DNA of 64,000 nucleotides from Chrysosporum bergii ANA360D (GTDB taxonomy: Bacteria > Cyanobacteriota > Cyanobacteriia > Cyanobacteriales > Nostocaceae). The first letter of the stretch is position 1, and each line of letters opens with the position of its first letter. Of this stretch, positions 1 to 9,685 are shown piece after piece. A program made the translations under genes and the position numbers. Under the pieces are notes generated by a model. That model was not told the origin of the DNA. It searched no databases and saw only the letters and a list, made by a program, of their open reading frames with translations. The stretch covers positions 30,243 to 94,242 of the forward strand of contig NZ_JANQDH010000051.1 in assembly GCF_029891735.1 (NCBI RefSeq), written 5' to 3'.

Positions 1-308
1 AAATCTGGTAATTCCAAAGTATCCAAAAGCGTGATGGCTAAAGCAGCCCCAATACCGCTAACAGTTAGCAGGTGGCGGAACAAATCACGTTCTGCGGGCG
101 AAGAAAAACCGTAGAGAAACGGCACTTCCTCGCGAATTTGCAGATGGGTAAAAATTTGTGTCACTCCTCCGGAATTTGGCAACTGCTGTGTCAACCGTTG
201 GGGAATTTGCAAATCATAACCCAAATTATTAACTTCGAGAGTCAAAATCACCCGACTCCCGCCCATTGTTTGAATACCAGCGACAATCCCTTTAAGATAG
301 CTAATCAT
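1..308 (-). CDS. ruvA: Holliday junction helicase subunit RuvA (N-terminal part, cut by window edge)
   Basis: Reading the minus strand from the ATG at 308 gives a protein starting [11 protein letters not shown] and running to the window edge with no stop (about 102 residues). It matches the N-terminal OB-fold domain of RuvA ([13 protein letters not shown] region) and enters the first helix-hairpin-helix ([18 protein letters not shown]). RuvA binds the four-way junction and, with the RuvB motor, drives branch migration in recombination repair. Its ATG overlaps the TGA of the upstream phosphatase gene (ATGA), so the two are probably co-transcribed and translationally coupled. The C-terminal RuvB-binding domain lies outside the window. 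Recognition is from family knowledge and is firm. Confidence 0.9.
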   Translation of the reverse strand, partial: MISYLKGIVAGIQTMGGSRVILTLEVNNLGYDLQIPQRLTQQLPNSGGVTQIFTHLQIREEVPFLYGFSSPAERDLFRHLLTVSGIGAALAITLLDTLELPD

Positions 309-1063
309 TCTAAAAAACCGAAATGTTTTAATCCTTCGAGAATTCCACCAGCACAAACAGCCTGCGCGAGGTAACGATAGTTAGCGGGATACTCCTCGTG
401 CCACTGTAGTAACTCTGGACGGGCATTTCCCACTATAATTCCTCGTTCGTTGCCTACAGCAAACAAAGCAATATCATTACCCGAATCACCGCAGACAACT
501 GTTTGTTCTGCTGCAAAATTCCACTTTTGACGGAGGAACTGCATTGCCTGACCTTTATCGCTGGTACGAGGCACAATGTCAAGGTCAACACCGCTACTAT
601 AAATTAACTTTATATTCAATTTCGATGCCAGCAACCGCGCTTCTAGTTGGGGTAAAACATTTACAGCTAATTCTTGATGTAAGAAAAAACTGACTTTAAA
701 ACTACGTTGTTCTGAATCTGGTTGCAGCGCTAACTCAGGAAAAGACTGAGCAATTTTTAACACCAATTCTCTATCCCACCCAGAGGAGAGAATGGCTGAC
801 CAACTCCCATCCGGGGTATCCTGACTATCTAAATAAATTTCCGTACCCACAGACAGAACTAAAGCATCCGGTTGCATCAATTTTTTTTCTTGCTGGAGTT
901 CACGGTACAGAATGGGCGATCGCCCTGTGGCATAAACAATTTTAGTGCCGTATTCTTGGCGATGTTGACTCAGGTATTGGCTGAGTTCCTTTAACGCTGT
1001 ATCATTACCCACAAAAGTGTGATCTAGGTCAGTGACAAACAGAAATGGTTTCATAGTCTTCAT
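305..1063 (-). CDS. spp: Sucrose-phosphate phosphatase, HAD family (Spp)
   Basis: Protein of 252 residues that removes phosphate from sucrose-6F-phosphate, the last step of sucrose synthesis (osmoprotection; sucrose is also the heterocyst carbon carrier). The HAD motifs are visible: [11 protein letters not shown] near the N-terminus (nucleophile and acid/base Asp), YATGRS (motif II), and [12 protein letters not shown] (motif IV). The cap segment [22 protein letters not shown] and the length match cyanobacterial Spp closely. A second ATG nine bases downstream (1054) could be the real start. The gene ends in an ATGA overlap with ruvA. It could be another HAD-IIB sugar phosphatase, but the resemblance to Spp is strong. 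Confidence 0.85.
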   Translation of the reverse strand: MKTMKPFLFVTDLDHTFVGNDTALKELSQYLSQHRQEYGTKIVYATGRSPILYRELQQEKKLMQPDALVLSVGTEIYLDSQDTPDGSWSAILSSGWDRELVLKIAQSFPELALQPDSEQRSFKVSFFLHQELAVNVLPQLEARLLASKLNIKLIYSSGVDLDIVPRTSDKGQAMQFLRQKWNFAAEQTVVCGDSGNDIALFAVGNERGIIVGNARPELLQWHEEYPANYRYLAQAVCAGGILEGLKHFGFLE

Positions 1064-1239
1064 ATACTCGCGGTTATTAGTGGCCTAAATACCTAACAAT
1101 TATGTAAAAAATGGGTTGAAAACCCCGTCCTTCTACGACGGCTTTTTAGTGTGTTATGATGCAGGAGTAATCTGCATAGGGCATCTAGATTTGTATGGTA
1201 TCCACATCCCTAACACCGGGGATATATATGCTGATCATT

Positions 1240-1473
1240 TCACTCATCGCTCAAAGTTTCAATTAATAAATCTACCTGTTGTTGTCGCTGCTGCAAAAAA
1301 CTTTCACACTGATGTAGAGACTCAACAGCAGTAGAAAACTGCTCAAACACTTCCTCTAACTCCAACTCACCCCCCTCAATGCGAGAAATAATTTCTTCTA
1401 TCTCCACAACCTTGTCCTCAAAACTCCAACCAGGCATAGAATTAATACTAAAACCATCCTTACTTTTAACCAT
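1240..1473 (-). CDS. xseB: Exodeoxyribonuclease VII small subunit
   Basis: Protein of 77 residues with the XseB signature of a short two-helix acidic protein ([30 protein letters not shown]). XseB coats the XseA stalk to form exonuclease VII, which degrades single-stranded DNA in repair. The ATG at 1473 has a good ribosome site (AGGAG six bases upstream). The gene overlaps the last bases of xseA, the usual operon arrangement, which suggests translational coupling. Length and composition are typical. Confidence 0.93.
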   Translation of the reverse strand: MVKSKDGFSINSMPGWSFEDKVVEIEEIISRIEGGELELEEVFEQFSTAVESLHQCESFLQQRQQQVDLLIETLSDE

Positions 1474-2713
1474 TTAATTCTCCTTTTCCTAGTGGCTCTG
1501 TGTTAGTAACCTTCACCTTAACCTCTCCTTGCCCCAACTGAATCAACAAACTTTGGCCCACCGCTAAGTCAGAAGCAGAACGAGCGATCGCCCCATTTTC
1601 CCCCCTCACCACAGCATAACCACGTCGCAATACCGCCTTGGGGTCAAGACTAGCCAATTTTTCCTGTAACAATTGTAAGTGCTGCTTTGCCTGGTTACCT
1701 CGTCCGAGGGTCACTTGTACCAAATGCCGCTTTTTCCAGATTAGCTGCTGCATCTCCTGTTGCAGCTGTTGATCTAACCCCAAACGCCGCAAACGATACC
1801 GTAAACTCTGCAGTTGATTCTCAGCAGTCGTCTCCTGTTTCCTTACCGCTTGACTCAAGGTAGCTATTCTTTGCCGATGCAGGTTATACAACTCGGAGAG
1901 TGAGGGGACAGCAGTTTCTGCTGCTGCCGTTGGTGTATGTACATAGACATCTGCAACTAAATCTACTAAAGACTCATCCCGTTCATGACCAATACCAGTA
2001 ATTACTGGTACTGCACAACCAGCAACAGCCCTGACTACCCGTTCATCGTTAAAACAAGCCAATTCTTCAACTGCCCCGCCTCCCCGTGATAAAATCAACA
2101 CCTCTGACCTACCGTCACGATTGACCCGATTAATAGCCTTAACTATAGAATCTGCTGCTTGCTCACCCTGCACTGTAGCTGGAGAAAATAAAACCTGTAA
2201 ACCTGGATATCTTTGCTTCAAAGTTTTTTGAATATCTCCCCAAGCCGCAGCAGTGGGAGAAGTCACCACAGCAATAGTTTGGGGGTGTTGTGGTAGGGGA
2301 CGTTTCCGTTGTGCATCAAACAATCCCTCAGCCAGCAAGCGATTTTTTAGTTGTTGATAGCGTAGCGCCTGTAACCCAGCACCAGCAGGTATAATTTGGT
2401 AAACAGTTAACTGGTACTCTCCCCGTTGCTTGTAAACTCGAATGCTCCCCATGACAATCAACTGCTCACCATAAATTGGTATTTGCGCCAACTTGGGTAA
2501 TTGATTTTTCCATACCACACACTTAATTACAGCAGTACCACCAGGGTCTTGCAGAGTAAAAAATAACCCCTTATGATGATTGTTGGCGCTGGAAACTTCC
2601 CCAGTTACCCAAACTTGCTGTAATTGATCATCTTGCTCTAATAAGAAGCAAATATAGTCACTTAACCCAGCTACTGAAAGGGCTGTATCGGCAATCAGAG
2701 AGTTAAAATTCAT
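1466..2713 (-). CDS. xseA: Exodeoxyribonuclease VII large subunit
   Basis: Protein of about 415 residues: an N-terminal OB-fold nucleic-acid-binding domain ([12 protein letters not shown].. [11 protein letters not shown]) followed by the catalytic domain with [16 protein letters not shown] and [15 protein letters not shown] segments and [16 protein letters not shown], all characteristic of XseA, then a long helical C-terminal part for XseB binding. It cuts single-stranded DNA into acid-insoluble then short oligonucleotides. A GTG directly precedes the ATG at 2713; I use the ATG. xseB overlaps its 3' end. recA is divergent, with 301 bases between. Confidence 0.94.
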   Translation of the reverse strand: MNFNSLIADTALSVAGLSDYICFLLEQDDQLQQVWVTGEVSSANNHHKGLFFTLQDPGGTAVIKCVVWKNQLPKLAQIPIYGEQLIVMGSIRVYKQRGEYQLTVYQIIPAGAGLQALRYQQLKNRLLAEGLFDAQRKRPLPQHPQTIAVVTSPTAAAWGDIQKTLKQRYPGLQVLFSPATVQGEQAADSIVKAINRVNRDGRSEVLILSRGGGAVEELACFNDERVVRAVAGCAVPVITGIGHERDESLVDLVADVYVHTPTAAAETAVPSLSELYNLHRQRIATLSQAVRKQETTAENQLQSLRYRLRRLGLDQQLQQEMQQLIWKKRHLVQVTLGRGNQAKQHLQLLQEKLASLDPKAVLRRGYAVVRGENGAIARSASDLAVGQSLLIQLGQGEVKVKVTNTEPLGKGELNG

Positions 2714-2938
2714 CACACTGTGTTAGCATTGGTGCTGGAAAGATTTTAGCATTTTTCCCATTCCCCAGTCCCCTGGGCATAGTCCCCAACTTTTATTTGA
2801 TTTGATCATTGTTGCCTGTAAACTGGAGTTAGTCCCATATAAATGGCCAAATCTGACTACAACTTTCCGAGCGATCGCGTTACCATGTGGTGACCCTTCC
2901 CAACTTCAAATTTGTATTTGAGAATTTTCTGGTTAAAA

Positions 2939-2954
2939 TAATATATCTGTTCTA
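2939..2954 (+). promoter_or_regulatory. Possible LexA-type half-palindromic site upstream of recA
   Basis: The 16 bases end in TGTTCTA and agree at 11 positions with the TAGTAC-N4-TGTTCTA form of LexA box reported for Anabaena-type cyanobacteria. The right half is a full match; the left half is poor. The site lies 60 bases before recA, a sensible place for a repressor. One good half-site is weak evidence in AT-rich DNA, and cyanobacterial recA is not always LexA-controlled. Confidence 0.22.
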
Positions 2955-3014
2955 CTCAAACTTCTGCCCCAAGAGTTCAGCACATCCGTATAATTCATAT
3001 ATTTAGAGGCAAGA

Positions 3015-4085
3015 ATGGCTATAAACACAGATACTTCTGGCAAACAAAAGGCATTGAATGCAGTACTCACTCAAATTGAGCGCAGTTTCGGTAAAGGAGC
3101 AATTATGCGCCTCGGGGATGCCACCCGGATGCGAGTAGAAACAATTTCTACTGGGGCGCTCACCTTAGATTTAGCATTGGGCGGAGGTTTACCCAAAGGA
3201 CGGGTAATTGAAATTTACGGACCAGAAAGTTCTGGTAAAACCACAATAGCCTTACACGCTTTAGCAGAAGTGCAAAAAAATGGTGGTGTTGCCGCCTTTG
3301 TTGATGCTGAACACGCCCTAGATCCCACCTATGCTGCGGCTTTAGGTGTGGACATCGATAACTTACTAGTTTCCCAACCAGACACAGGCGAATCAGCATT
3401 AGAAATTGTGGATCAACTGGTACGTTCGGCGGCAGTTGATATTGTCATAGTTGACTCAGTAGCAGCACTAGTTCCTCGCGCTGAAATTGAAGGCGATATG
3501 GGTGACACCCACGTTGGTCTTCAAGCCCGGTTAATGAGCCAAGCCCTCCGCAAAATTACTGGCAACATAGGTAAATCTGGCTGCACAGTTATTTTCATCA
3601 ACCAGTTGCGGCAAAAAATCGGTGTTACCTACGGTAGCCCAGAAACCACCACTGGTGGTAATGCGTTGAAATTTTACTCCTCGGTACGTCTGGATATTCG
3701 CCGGATTCAAACTTTGAAAAAAGGTACTGAAGAATTTGGTAATCGGGTAAAAGTCAAAGTCGCTAAAAATAAAGTTGCACCACCTTTTAGAGTCGCCGAA
3801 TTTGATATTATTTTTGGTAAAGGAGTTTCCACTTTGGGTTGCCTGGTTGACTTAGCAGAAGAAACAGGCGTTATTGTCCGCAAAGGAGCCTGGTACAGTT
3901 TCAACGGTGATAACATTTCCCAAGGTCGAGACAACGCCATCAAATATCTAGAAGAAAAGCCGGAGTTTACAGAACAAATTAAGGAACTGGTACGTCAAAA
4001 GCTGGATATGGGGGCTGTTGTTTCCGCCAATTCAGTCTCAAAAGTTAATGAAGATGATGAAGAGTTTGAACAAGAAGAAGAGTAA
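3015..4085 (+). CDS. recA: Recombinase RecA
   Basis: Protein of 356 residues, full length for RecA. It shows the Walker A loop GPESSGKTT near residue 70, the Walker B segment [12 protein letters not shown], the L1/L2 DNA-binding loops ([27 protein letters not shown]) and an acidic C-terminal tail. RecA forms filaments on single-stranded DNA, catalyses strand exchange and stimulates LexA self-cleavage. The ATG has GAGG nine bases upstream. The gene is monocistronic: xseA is divergent and a clear terminator follows. Confidence 0.98.
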   Translation: MAINTDTSGKQKALNAVLTQIERSFGKGAIMRLGDATRMRVETISTGALTLDLALGGGLPKGRVIEIYGPESSGKTTIALHALAEVQKNGGVAAFVDAEHALDPTYAAALGVDIDNLLVSQPDTGESALEIVDQLVRSAAVDIVIVDSVAALVPRAEIEGDMGDTHVGLQARLMSQALRKITGNIGKSGCTVIFINQLRQKIGVTYGSPETTTGGNALKFYSSVRLDIRRIQTLKKGTEEFGNRVKVKVAKNKVAPPFRVAEFDIIFGKGVSTLGCLVDLAEETGVIVRKGAWYSFNGDNISQGRDNAIKYLEEKPEFTEQIKELVRQKLDMGAVVSANSVSKVNEDDEEFEQEEE

Positions 4086-4113
4086 ATAATTTAAATAATT
4101 TAAATTATTTTAT

Positions 4114-4145
4114 AAGACTGAACCTTGTATAAGTTCAGTCTTTTC
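4114..4145 (+). terminator. Rho-independent terminator of recA
   Basis: Perfect 10-bp stem (AAGACTGAAC / GTTCAGTCTT) with a 9-base loop followed by a T run, starting 29 bases after the recA stop codon. Confidence 0.9.
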
Positions 4146-4232
4146 TATAACAATATTTCTCTAAGTGGCAGTCCATCTTTCATCACTCTTGAAAACAGTA
4201 TTAATTATAATTGGGGGACTGGTGGACTCGGT

Positions 4233-4361
4233 AATGCTATAAACAATGATAACTTATAGCATTTCTTAAACACGTAAGATACAAATGCAAATGATATAAG
4301 TTTTGTAATGCGGGCATCTTGCCTGCTAAATGTGTACCTCACTTGGGCAAAATTCGCTATA
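4233..4361 (+). repeat. Interspersed repeat, copy 1 (with terminal inverted bases)
   Basis: The stretch from TATAGC at 4255 to GCTATA at 4361 shares ordered blocks with copies near 11.2, 13.7 and 60.8 kb: TATAGCATTTCTTAA, CACGTAAGATACAAAT, GCGGGCATCTTGCCTGCTAAA and TGTACCTCACTTGGGCAAA. The ends are inverted repeats of each other. A separate 10-bp inverted repeat, AATGCTATAA / TTATAGCATT, spans 4233-4263 with an 11-base spacer. No coding capacity is seen. The form suggests a small non-autonomous mobile element or an intergenic folded repeat. The rest of the gap 4146-4494 shows nothing else I recognise. Confidence 0.7.
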
Positions 4362-4494
4362 TCAGTTATCTGTGTTTGACATCAACGAGGGAATGCGATC
4401 GCTAGATTTACGTTGGTCGATGAGTAATGGTCAAAAAGCAGTAAGTCCAGATTACTCGAAACGTTCAATACTGTGCTTAAATTAGCGAAAGCTA

Positions 4495-4686
4495 TTACGC
4501 CTTTTCCAACCAATCATAAATTTGTTCTAACTGTTCTAAAGTAATTAACCCATACTGCCAAAGAATCATCGGTAACGGACCTGGATCTTGCTCCCGATGT
4601 CGTAAAGCAACAGCCAGGGAAGCCGCAGAAATTGACAAATCTTCCTGTAGAAAATGAATCAGTCGCGAATATGTTGATGGTGGCAT
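4495..4686 (-). CDS. DUF2949 family protein
   Basis: Small cyanobacterial protein of 63 residues when read from the ATG at 4686. That start has a near-perfect Shine-Dalgarno sequence (AAAGGAGGTG, 8 bases upstream), whereas an in-frame ATG at 4737 has none, so the longer version is unlikely. The conserved core LIHFLQEDLSIS and LPMILWQYGLITLEQLEQIYDWLE matches DUF2949, whose function is unknown. No membrane segment or signal peptide is visible. It stands alone, convergent with recA. Confidence 0.8.
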   Translation of the reverse strand: MPPSTYSRLIHFLQEDLSISAASLAVALRHREQDPGPLPMILWQYGLITLEQLEQIYDWLEKA

Positions 4687-5163
4687 TTGTAACGCACCTC
4701 CTTTGATTAAATGTATTGTCATGTAACCATTTACCATTTCTCAGTAACCAGCAGCTAAATATTTCATTGGTAAGTGGTAATTACCGGATAAACGCTGGAA
4801 AACATTTGGCTTGAACTTATCCAACAGAGGATTTTACAGATACAACTAGAAGATTCCTAGTTTAGAGCATCACTGATCTGCTCAATTCTCAGGCTGCAAA
4901 ATACTCAGGTATAGTTTGGGTTAGTCCTTTTAACCATCATGTTGGCTTGAATCAGCAATTTAGTAACAGAGATTCCATAGCTAATACTCCCTTATGAGGG
5001 TACATTTACACTTACGTCAAAAGGAATATTTTTAGTATCCAGAGCGTATAAATATTATTTGGCCTGGAAAATGAAAATCCTATTCTTGTTGGTACTTTAC
5101 TTTTTTATACTAAGATACTCATTGAGGATGAGCGGTAGCTGACGGAAGCGAGTATGGTAAAAT
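4687..5163. other. Gene-free spacer
   Basis: AT-rich spacer of 477 bases between the DUF2949 and DUF192 genes. Apart from the ribosome site of the DUF2949 gene (4695-4704) I see no open frame with a ribosome site, no strong hairpin and no RNA gene. Confidence 0.5.
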
Positions 5164-5685
5164 TTATAACTGTAGACTTTCTTGATCTAAAAACTCAATT
5201 TTGACTAGTTCACCCTCCTGCAAATTTAACTCCGCAGCCCGTCCCGATCGCAATTCAATGACCATATCAATTGGTACGTCTGGTCCATAAGTAGGACAAG
5301 GTTCACTAGGACAGGGGGGTGCAGCAGCCTGAATATACTTGACTACCCCATTTTGTAAAAACACCATATCCAGAGGAACTGGGACATTTTTCATCCAAAA
5401 TCTCACGGGTTGGGGAGAAGAGAACAGGAATAACATACCGCGATTATCTGGTAAAGGTGGGCGATACATCAAACCTTTGGACTGCTCTTCCGGTGTTCGT
5501 GCCACTTCTAATTCAATTTTCCTCCCATTAGAGACAATTGCCTCTGCAGAAATGGAGAGCAATTGACCATTGCTTGCTTGGATTTGATTGCTAGGGGTGG
5601 GTGTAGTAGATTTTGCTGTTGTTTCCATAGAACAGCCCATCAGAAAAAGACTCAACAGCACGGGGATTAAACTTAACCAAGGCAT
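5164..5685 (-). CDS. DUF192 family lipoprotein
   Basis: Protein of 173 residues. The N-terminus has a hydrophobic stretch ending in a lipobox (LFLMGCS), so it is probably a lipid-anchored export product. The DUF192 domain follows from about residue 50: EVARTPEEQSKGLMYRP, GMLFLF, RFWMKNVPVPLDMVFL and a C-terminal VIELRSG..AAELNLQEGE barrel strand. The biochemical role of DUF192 is unknown. Single gene with no obvious operon partner. Confidence 0.85.
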   Translation of the reverse strand: MPWLSLIPVLLSLFLMGCSMETTAKSTTPTPSNQIQASNGQLLSISAEAIVSNGRKIELEVARTPEEQSKGLMYRPPLPDNRGMLFLFSSPQPVRFWMKNVPVPLDMVFLQNGVVKYIQAAAPPCPSEPCPTYGPDVPIDMVIELRSGRAAELNLQEGELVKIEFLDQESLQL

Positions 5686-5783
5686 GATATAATAGCTAGG
5701 ATTGTGATCTAAATTTCAATTTTACAGAATTTGAGCCAAAAAGCACACAAAATTTGGTCTGTTCTTATGTGGTGAATACAGTG

Positions 5784-6146
5784 ATGGATCAGATTAATAC
5801 TGGTACTGTGAACAGCAGTACAAATCAATAATTATACTTAGAAGCTGTTAGCACCAGGTTAACAGAGGACACAATTACCCAAGTGGGCAAAATCCTCAAC
5901 CCACTAGAGTTTTTTACTCCGCCATGAAGCAGATATTAAATTGTTGCCCCTAATTTATGAGGTTATTGATCAAACTAAGAAAATTATAACCAGAGATTTT
6001 TAAAACAGGTATAGAAAATGTAGCATATGAAAGTATTGTTTCGCCGCAAGAAGAAAATTTTTTTTTAGAAACTTATTCTGGAATATTGATAACTAGCGAA
6101 TACCTAGAGAAAATGTCCCATATTTTCCCAAGCACAGCACACCTCA
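5784..6146 (+). pseudogene. Possible decayed small gene
   Basis: Protein-like stretches follow one another on the plus strand but in three frames: MDQINTGTVNSSTNQ, stop, then EAVSTRLTEDTITQVGKILN (frame of 5784), RHEADIKLLPLIYEVIDQTK (from 5920, shifted by one), and VAYESIVSPQEENFFLETYS (shifted again, from about 6005). One nonsense codon and two frameshifts would explain this. Composition is coding-like, but I do not recognise a family and the last part runs up to the treS stop. It may also be chance. Confidence 0.3.
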
Positions 6147-9100
6147 ACCCTCAAATAACAATTGCAAAATCAGTCGCAGGGGTATTTCTACATAATCTGG
6201 ACGATACTTGAGTTCATAATCTAGTGCCTCGATGGTCTTTTGCAAAACATAAGCAAACAGCAGCAGTTGTAGTTGTGGTTGAGTGTTTGGTAAAAAAGCG
6301 TTTTTACTAGCAGTTGCTAGATAAGAATTACAGAAAGCAGCACTCACCCAGATATACCAAAACTGCGCCCATTGTTCCATCACAGGCAAGTTTTCCCAGC
6401 GCACCATGCCAGTTTCTATTTCATAGCGCAAAGCCTCAGTCACAGCATAATTGAAGGATACCAGCATTCCCGCCACATCTCGCAAAGGCGATCGCTTGCG
6501 GCGACGTTCACTCAAACTTCGGGCTGCTTTGCCTTCAAAATGAGTGATAATAAAATCTCTGCCAGTGTATAGCACTTGCCCCAGATGATAGTCGCCATGA
6601 TAACGAGTCCGCAAGGCGATAATTTTCTGATTTACAAGTAACTGGAAACGCGCCAGAATCTCCTGTTGGTTGTTGAGAACATCTGCTGCCAATTCTTGGG
6701 TTTGAGATGGTAAATCTTCTGTTCTTTCTCTAAGCAACCGGAAAACCCGGCCGGTAAGGTTGCGGGCATCTTGATATATTGAACGTTGGTAAAGGGAGGA
6801 AAAAGGTTCTGGGGCAAAGTCGGGGTTATCTGTATCTGTAGCCAAGGCAATATGAAGTTCAGCTGTGGACTTACCCAAAATTTCCGCATTGGGAAGGTAG
6901 GAGTTGATGGTTTGAATAGCCAGGTCAGGAATATCAGTTCTTTGTAAATCCAGTAATGAACCTGACGGAATGGGAACTTCGCTAATGCTTGCTTGTTGTG
7001 TAGTCACCACATCAAAATAATGGCGCAGGCTATCCAGGGTGTAGTCCCAGCCACTGCGGGTATCCAAAATCAACTCTTGTAATATGCCTACTGTCATTGG
7101 TAACGCTTGACTATCCCTAAATCTACTTAAGGGACGGTACTCTATAGCACCTGCTACTGGTAAAAAATGTTGTAAGTGTTTTTTCTGCCCCAGAAATCGG
7201 CGAATTTCTAAATCTGGGTGCATACCTTCCTCAAATTTCCGGAAGAGTTTTAAACAGAGGTGTTCACCATAAACTATATAAGTGTTAGTTTGTTCTTCTT
7301 CTTTGAGGATATTTGCTTCTTGGTCTGTGTTTGGTGAGTAAACTAAGGAAAATAAATCAGTGGTGGTGGCAAATAATTCTCCTGTTGTTCCCTTGTATAA
7401 ACGATGATTTGCCATTGCTTCTAACAATTCAGTGAGAAAGTTCTTATCTAGTAAGGCATCAAATAAAATTCCCACTTCTGGAGTTTGGGGGGAAGTTTCT
7501 CTCTGCACTTGCAGGCGAGAAATCACACCTTGGGGCATTTCTGTTAACAGGTGCATTGCTTGATTGCCTTCGGCATAACCGAGAAATAATAGATAAGTTT
7601 CCCGCTTTCTCTCGATATAATCTACCTGTAACCACACCATCTCGGCTATATGCTGATGGTAGGGTATGGCAACACTTTCTACAATTTGTACTGACTGCAA
7701 AGGTTGGGTTTTACCACCAAACCATTTACAGGTATAAAGGTAATCCCTTAGTGTTGATTCCAGAATACCTTTTAACTCCCGTTGGGAAATCACATTTTGC
7801 CACTGTTCATGAACAATTAATGTGGGTAACTCGGCTTGGGGTTTGGGTGGCTGAGTCAAGCTAGGTTTAAGTTTGAGGATAAACCAGTAAAATCCGTAGG
7901 GACTCAGACTGAGAAAATAAGGCGATTCTCCAATGGCGGGAAATTCTGTGTAACCAAAGATTTCCACTGGTACTAGTCCATTGAAGTTGGATAAATCTAA
8001 TTCTGCTGTCTGCACATAATGAGATAAATTTGCTACTATAAGTATGTGTTCTTCACCGTAGGTGCGGCGGAAAGCAAAAACTTTGCGGTTATTGGGGTGT
8101 AAAATTTCAAAGTTGCCTTTGCCCAAGGACTGAAGCCGGTTACGAGTAGCAATTAACCGTTTCATCCAATACCAGAGAGAATTAAAATTAGCCCGTTGTG
8201 CCTCAACGTTTACTGCTTCATAGTGATATTCTGAGTCGATAACTACAGGTAAATATAAGCGGTGGGGATTACTGCGACTAAAACCAGCGTTACGGTCAGA
8301 ACTCCACTGCATGGGAGTACGTACACCATTGCGATCGCCTAAATAAACATTATCGCCCATGCCAATTTCATCACCATAATATAGTACAGGTGTTCCTGGC
8401 AGAGATAACAACAAACTATTGAGTAACTCAATTTGGCGACGGTCATTGCCTAATAATGGTGCTAATCGGCGACGGATACCTAAATTTAATCTCATTACTG
8501 GGTCCTGGGCATAAACCCGATACATAAAATCCCGGTCTTCATCTGTCACCATTTCTAAAGTCAATTCGTCATGATTACGCAAAAATAACGCCCACTGACA
8601 GTTATCTGGGATATGTGGAGTTTGTTGCAGAATATCCACAATAGGGAAGTTGTCTTCCATCTGTAGAGCGATAAATAAGCGCGGCATCAGGGGAAAATGA
8701 AAATTCATGTGACATTCATTCCCATCTCCAAAATATTGGGCTGCATCCTCCGGCCATTGATTGGCTTCAGCCAGAAGCATTTTGTCAGGGTATTTTCCGT
8801 CAATATGCGATCGCAATTGTTTCAAAAAAGCATGAGTTTCTGGTAAATTTTCGCAGTTTGTCCCTTCCCGTTCATATAAATAAGGCACTGCATCCATTCT
8901 TAATCCATCTACACCCATTTCTAACCAGAAATCTAAAACATTAAATACCGCTTCCCTCACCAAAGGATTATCATAATTTAAATCTGGCTGATGGGAGTAA
9001 AAACGATGCCAGTAATAAGCCTTTGCTACTGCATCCCAAGCCCAATTAGAGGTTTCAAAATCTTGGAAAATAATCCGCGCTTCTTCATATTTTTCCGGCG

Positions 9101-9515
9101 TATCACTCCACACATAAAAATCACGTTCTGGACTGCCTTTAGGGGCACGGCGTGCCCGTTGAAACCAAGGGTGTTGGTCGGAAGTATGATTAATAATTAA
9201 CTCAATAATTACTCGGATACCGCGCTGATGGGCTGCTATTAATAACTTTTTAAACTCTTCTAATGTGCCATAAATCGGGTTCACACTAGTATAATCAGCA
9301 ATATCATAACCATCATCTTTCAATGGTGAAGGAAAAAACGGCAGTAACCATATAGCAGTAATCCCTAAATCTTGTAGGTAATCCAGTTTTTCTATTAACC
9401 CTCGCAAGTCACCAACACCATCAGCATTACTATCAGCGAATGCGCGAATAGGTACTTCGTAAATAATGGCATTCTTAAACCATAATGGGTCATTTTTTAC
9501 AATTACGTTAGGCAT
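6144..9515 (-). CDS. treS: Trehalose synthase-maltokinase fusion (TreS-Mak)
   Basis: Protein of 1123 residues. Residues 1-560 are a GH13 TreS domain interconverting maltose and trehalose: start of barrel IIYEVPIRAFADSNADGVGDLRGL, nucleophile Asp208 (GLRMDAV), acid/base Glu250 (LLAEANQWPED) and Asp316 (RNHDEL) are present. Residues about 590-1123 are a maltokinase (Pep2) domain that would make maltose-1-phosphate: lysine segment LCLKLFRKFEEG..PDLE and catalytic loop HGDYHLGQVL (His973-Asp975) are intact. The metal-binding IDFEGEP motif reads ITHFEGKA, with His992 in place of Asp, so kinase activity is doubtful. Fused TreS-Mak is common in cyanobacteria. Single gene. Confidence 0.92.
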   Translation of the reverse strand: MPNVIVKNDPLWFKNAIIYEVPIRAFADSNADGVGDLRGLIEKLDYLQDLGITAIWLLPFFPSPLKDDGYDIADYTSVNPIYGTLEEFKKLLIAAHQRGIRVIIELIINHTSDQHPWFQRARRAPKGSPERDFYVWSDTPEKYEEARIIFQDFETSNWAWDAVAKAYYWHRFYSHQPDLNYDNPLVREAVFNVLDFWLEMGVDGLRMDAVPYLYEREGTNCENLPETHAFLKQLRSHIDGKYPDKMLLAEANQWPEDAAQYFGDGNECHMNFHFPLMPRLFIALQMEDNFPIVDILQQTPHIPDNCQWALFLRNHDELTLEMVTDEDRDFMYRVYAQDPVMRLNLGIRRRLAPLLGNDRRQIELLNSLLLSLPGTPVLYYGDEIGMGDNVYLGDRNGVRTPMQWSSDRNAGFSRSNPHRLYLPVVIDSEYHYEAVNVEAQRANFNSLWYWMKRLIATRNRLQSLGKGNFEILHPNNRKVFAFRRTYGEEHILIVANLSHYVQTAELDLSNFNGLVPVEIFGYTEFPAIGESPYFLSLSPYGFYWFILKLKPSLTQPPKPQAELPTLIVHEQWQNVISQRELKGILESTLRDYLYTCKWFGGKTQPLQSVQIVESVAIPYHQHIAEMVWLQVDYIERKRETYLLFLGYAEGNQAMHLLTEMPQGVISRLQVQRETSPQTPEVGILFDALLDKNFLTELLEAMANHRLYKGTTGELFATTTDLFSLVYSPNTDQEANILKEEEQTNTYIVYGEHLCLKLFRKFEEGMHPDLEIRRFLGQKKHLQHFLPVAGAIEYRPLSRFRDSQALPMTVGILQELILDTRSGWDYTLDSLRHYFDVVTTQQASISEVPIPSGSLLDLQRTDIPDLAIQTINSYLPNAEILGKSTAELHIALATDTDNPDFAPEPFSSLYQRSIYQDARNLTGRVFRLLRERTEDLPSQTQELAADVLNNQQEILARFQLLVNQKIIALRTRYHGDYHLGQVLYTGRDFIITHFEGKAARSLSERRRKRSPLRDVAGMLVSFNYAVTEALRYEIETGMVRWENLPVMEQWAQFWYIWVSAAFCNSYLATASKNAFLPNTQPQLQLLLFAYVLQKTIEALDYELKYRPDYVEIPLRLILQLLFEG

Positions 9516-9685
9516 TGCATCTATTTAAAATTACATAATAGCCAAAATGACAAATTTATTCATCTAACTTATGTTAGATGAATCAGTTACATCCAGATTA
9601 CTGCCAATGACGTATGGAACGACCTAGTACATCTACTTGGCCCACTTAGGTAAAACAGGCTATAAATCTTGGCTACCACAAATTA

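Noticed and set aside
1116..1334. 72-codon plus-strand frame beside xseB
   Set aside because: Its second half is antisense to xseB and it has no ribosome site; the first half is the hairpin region.
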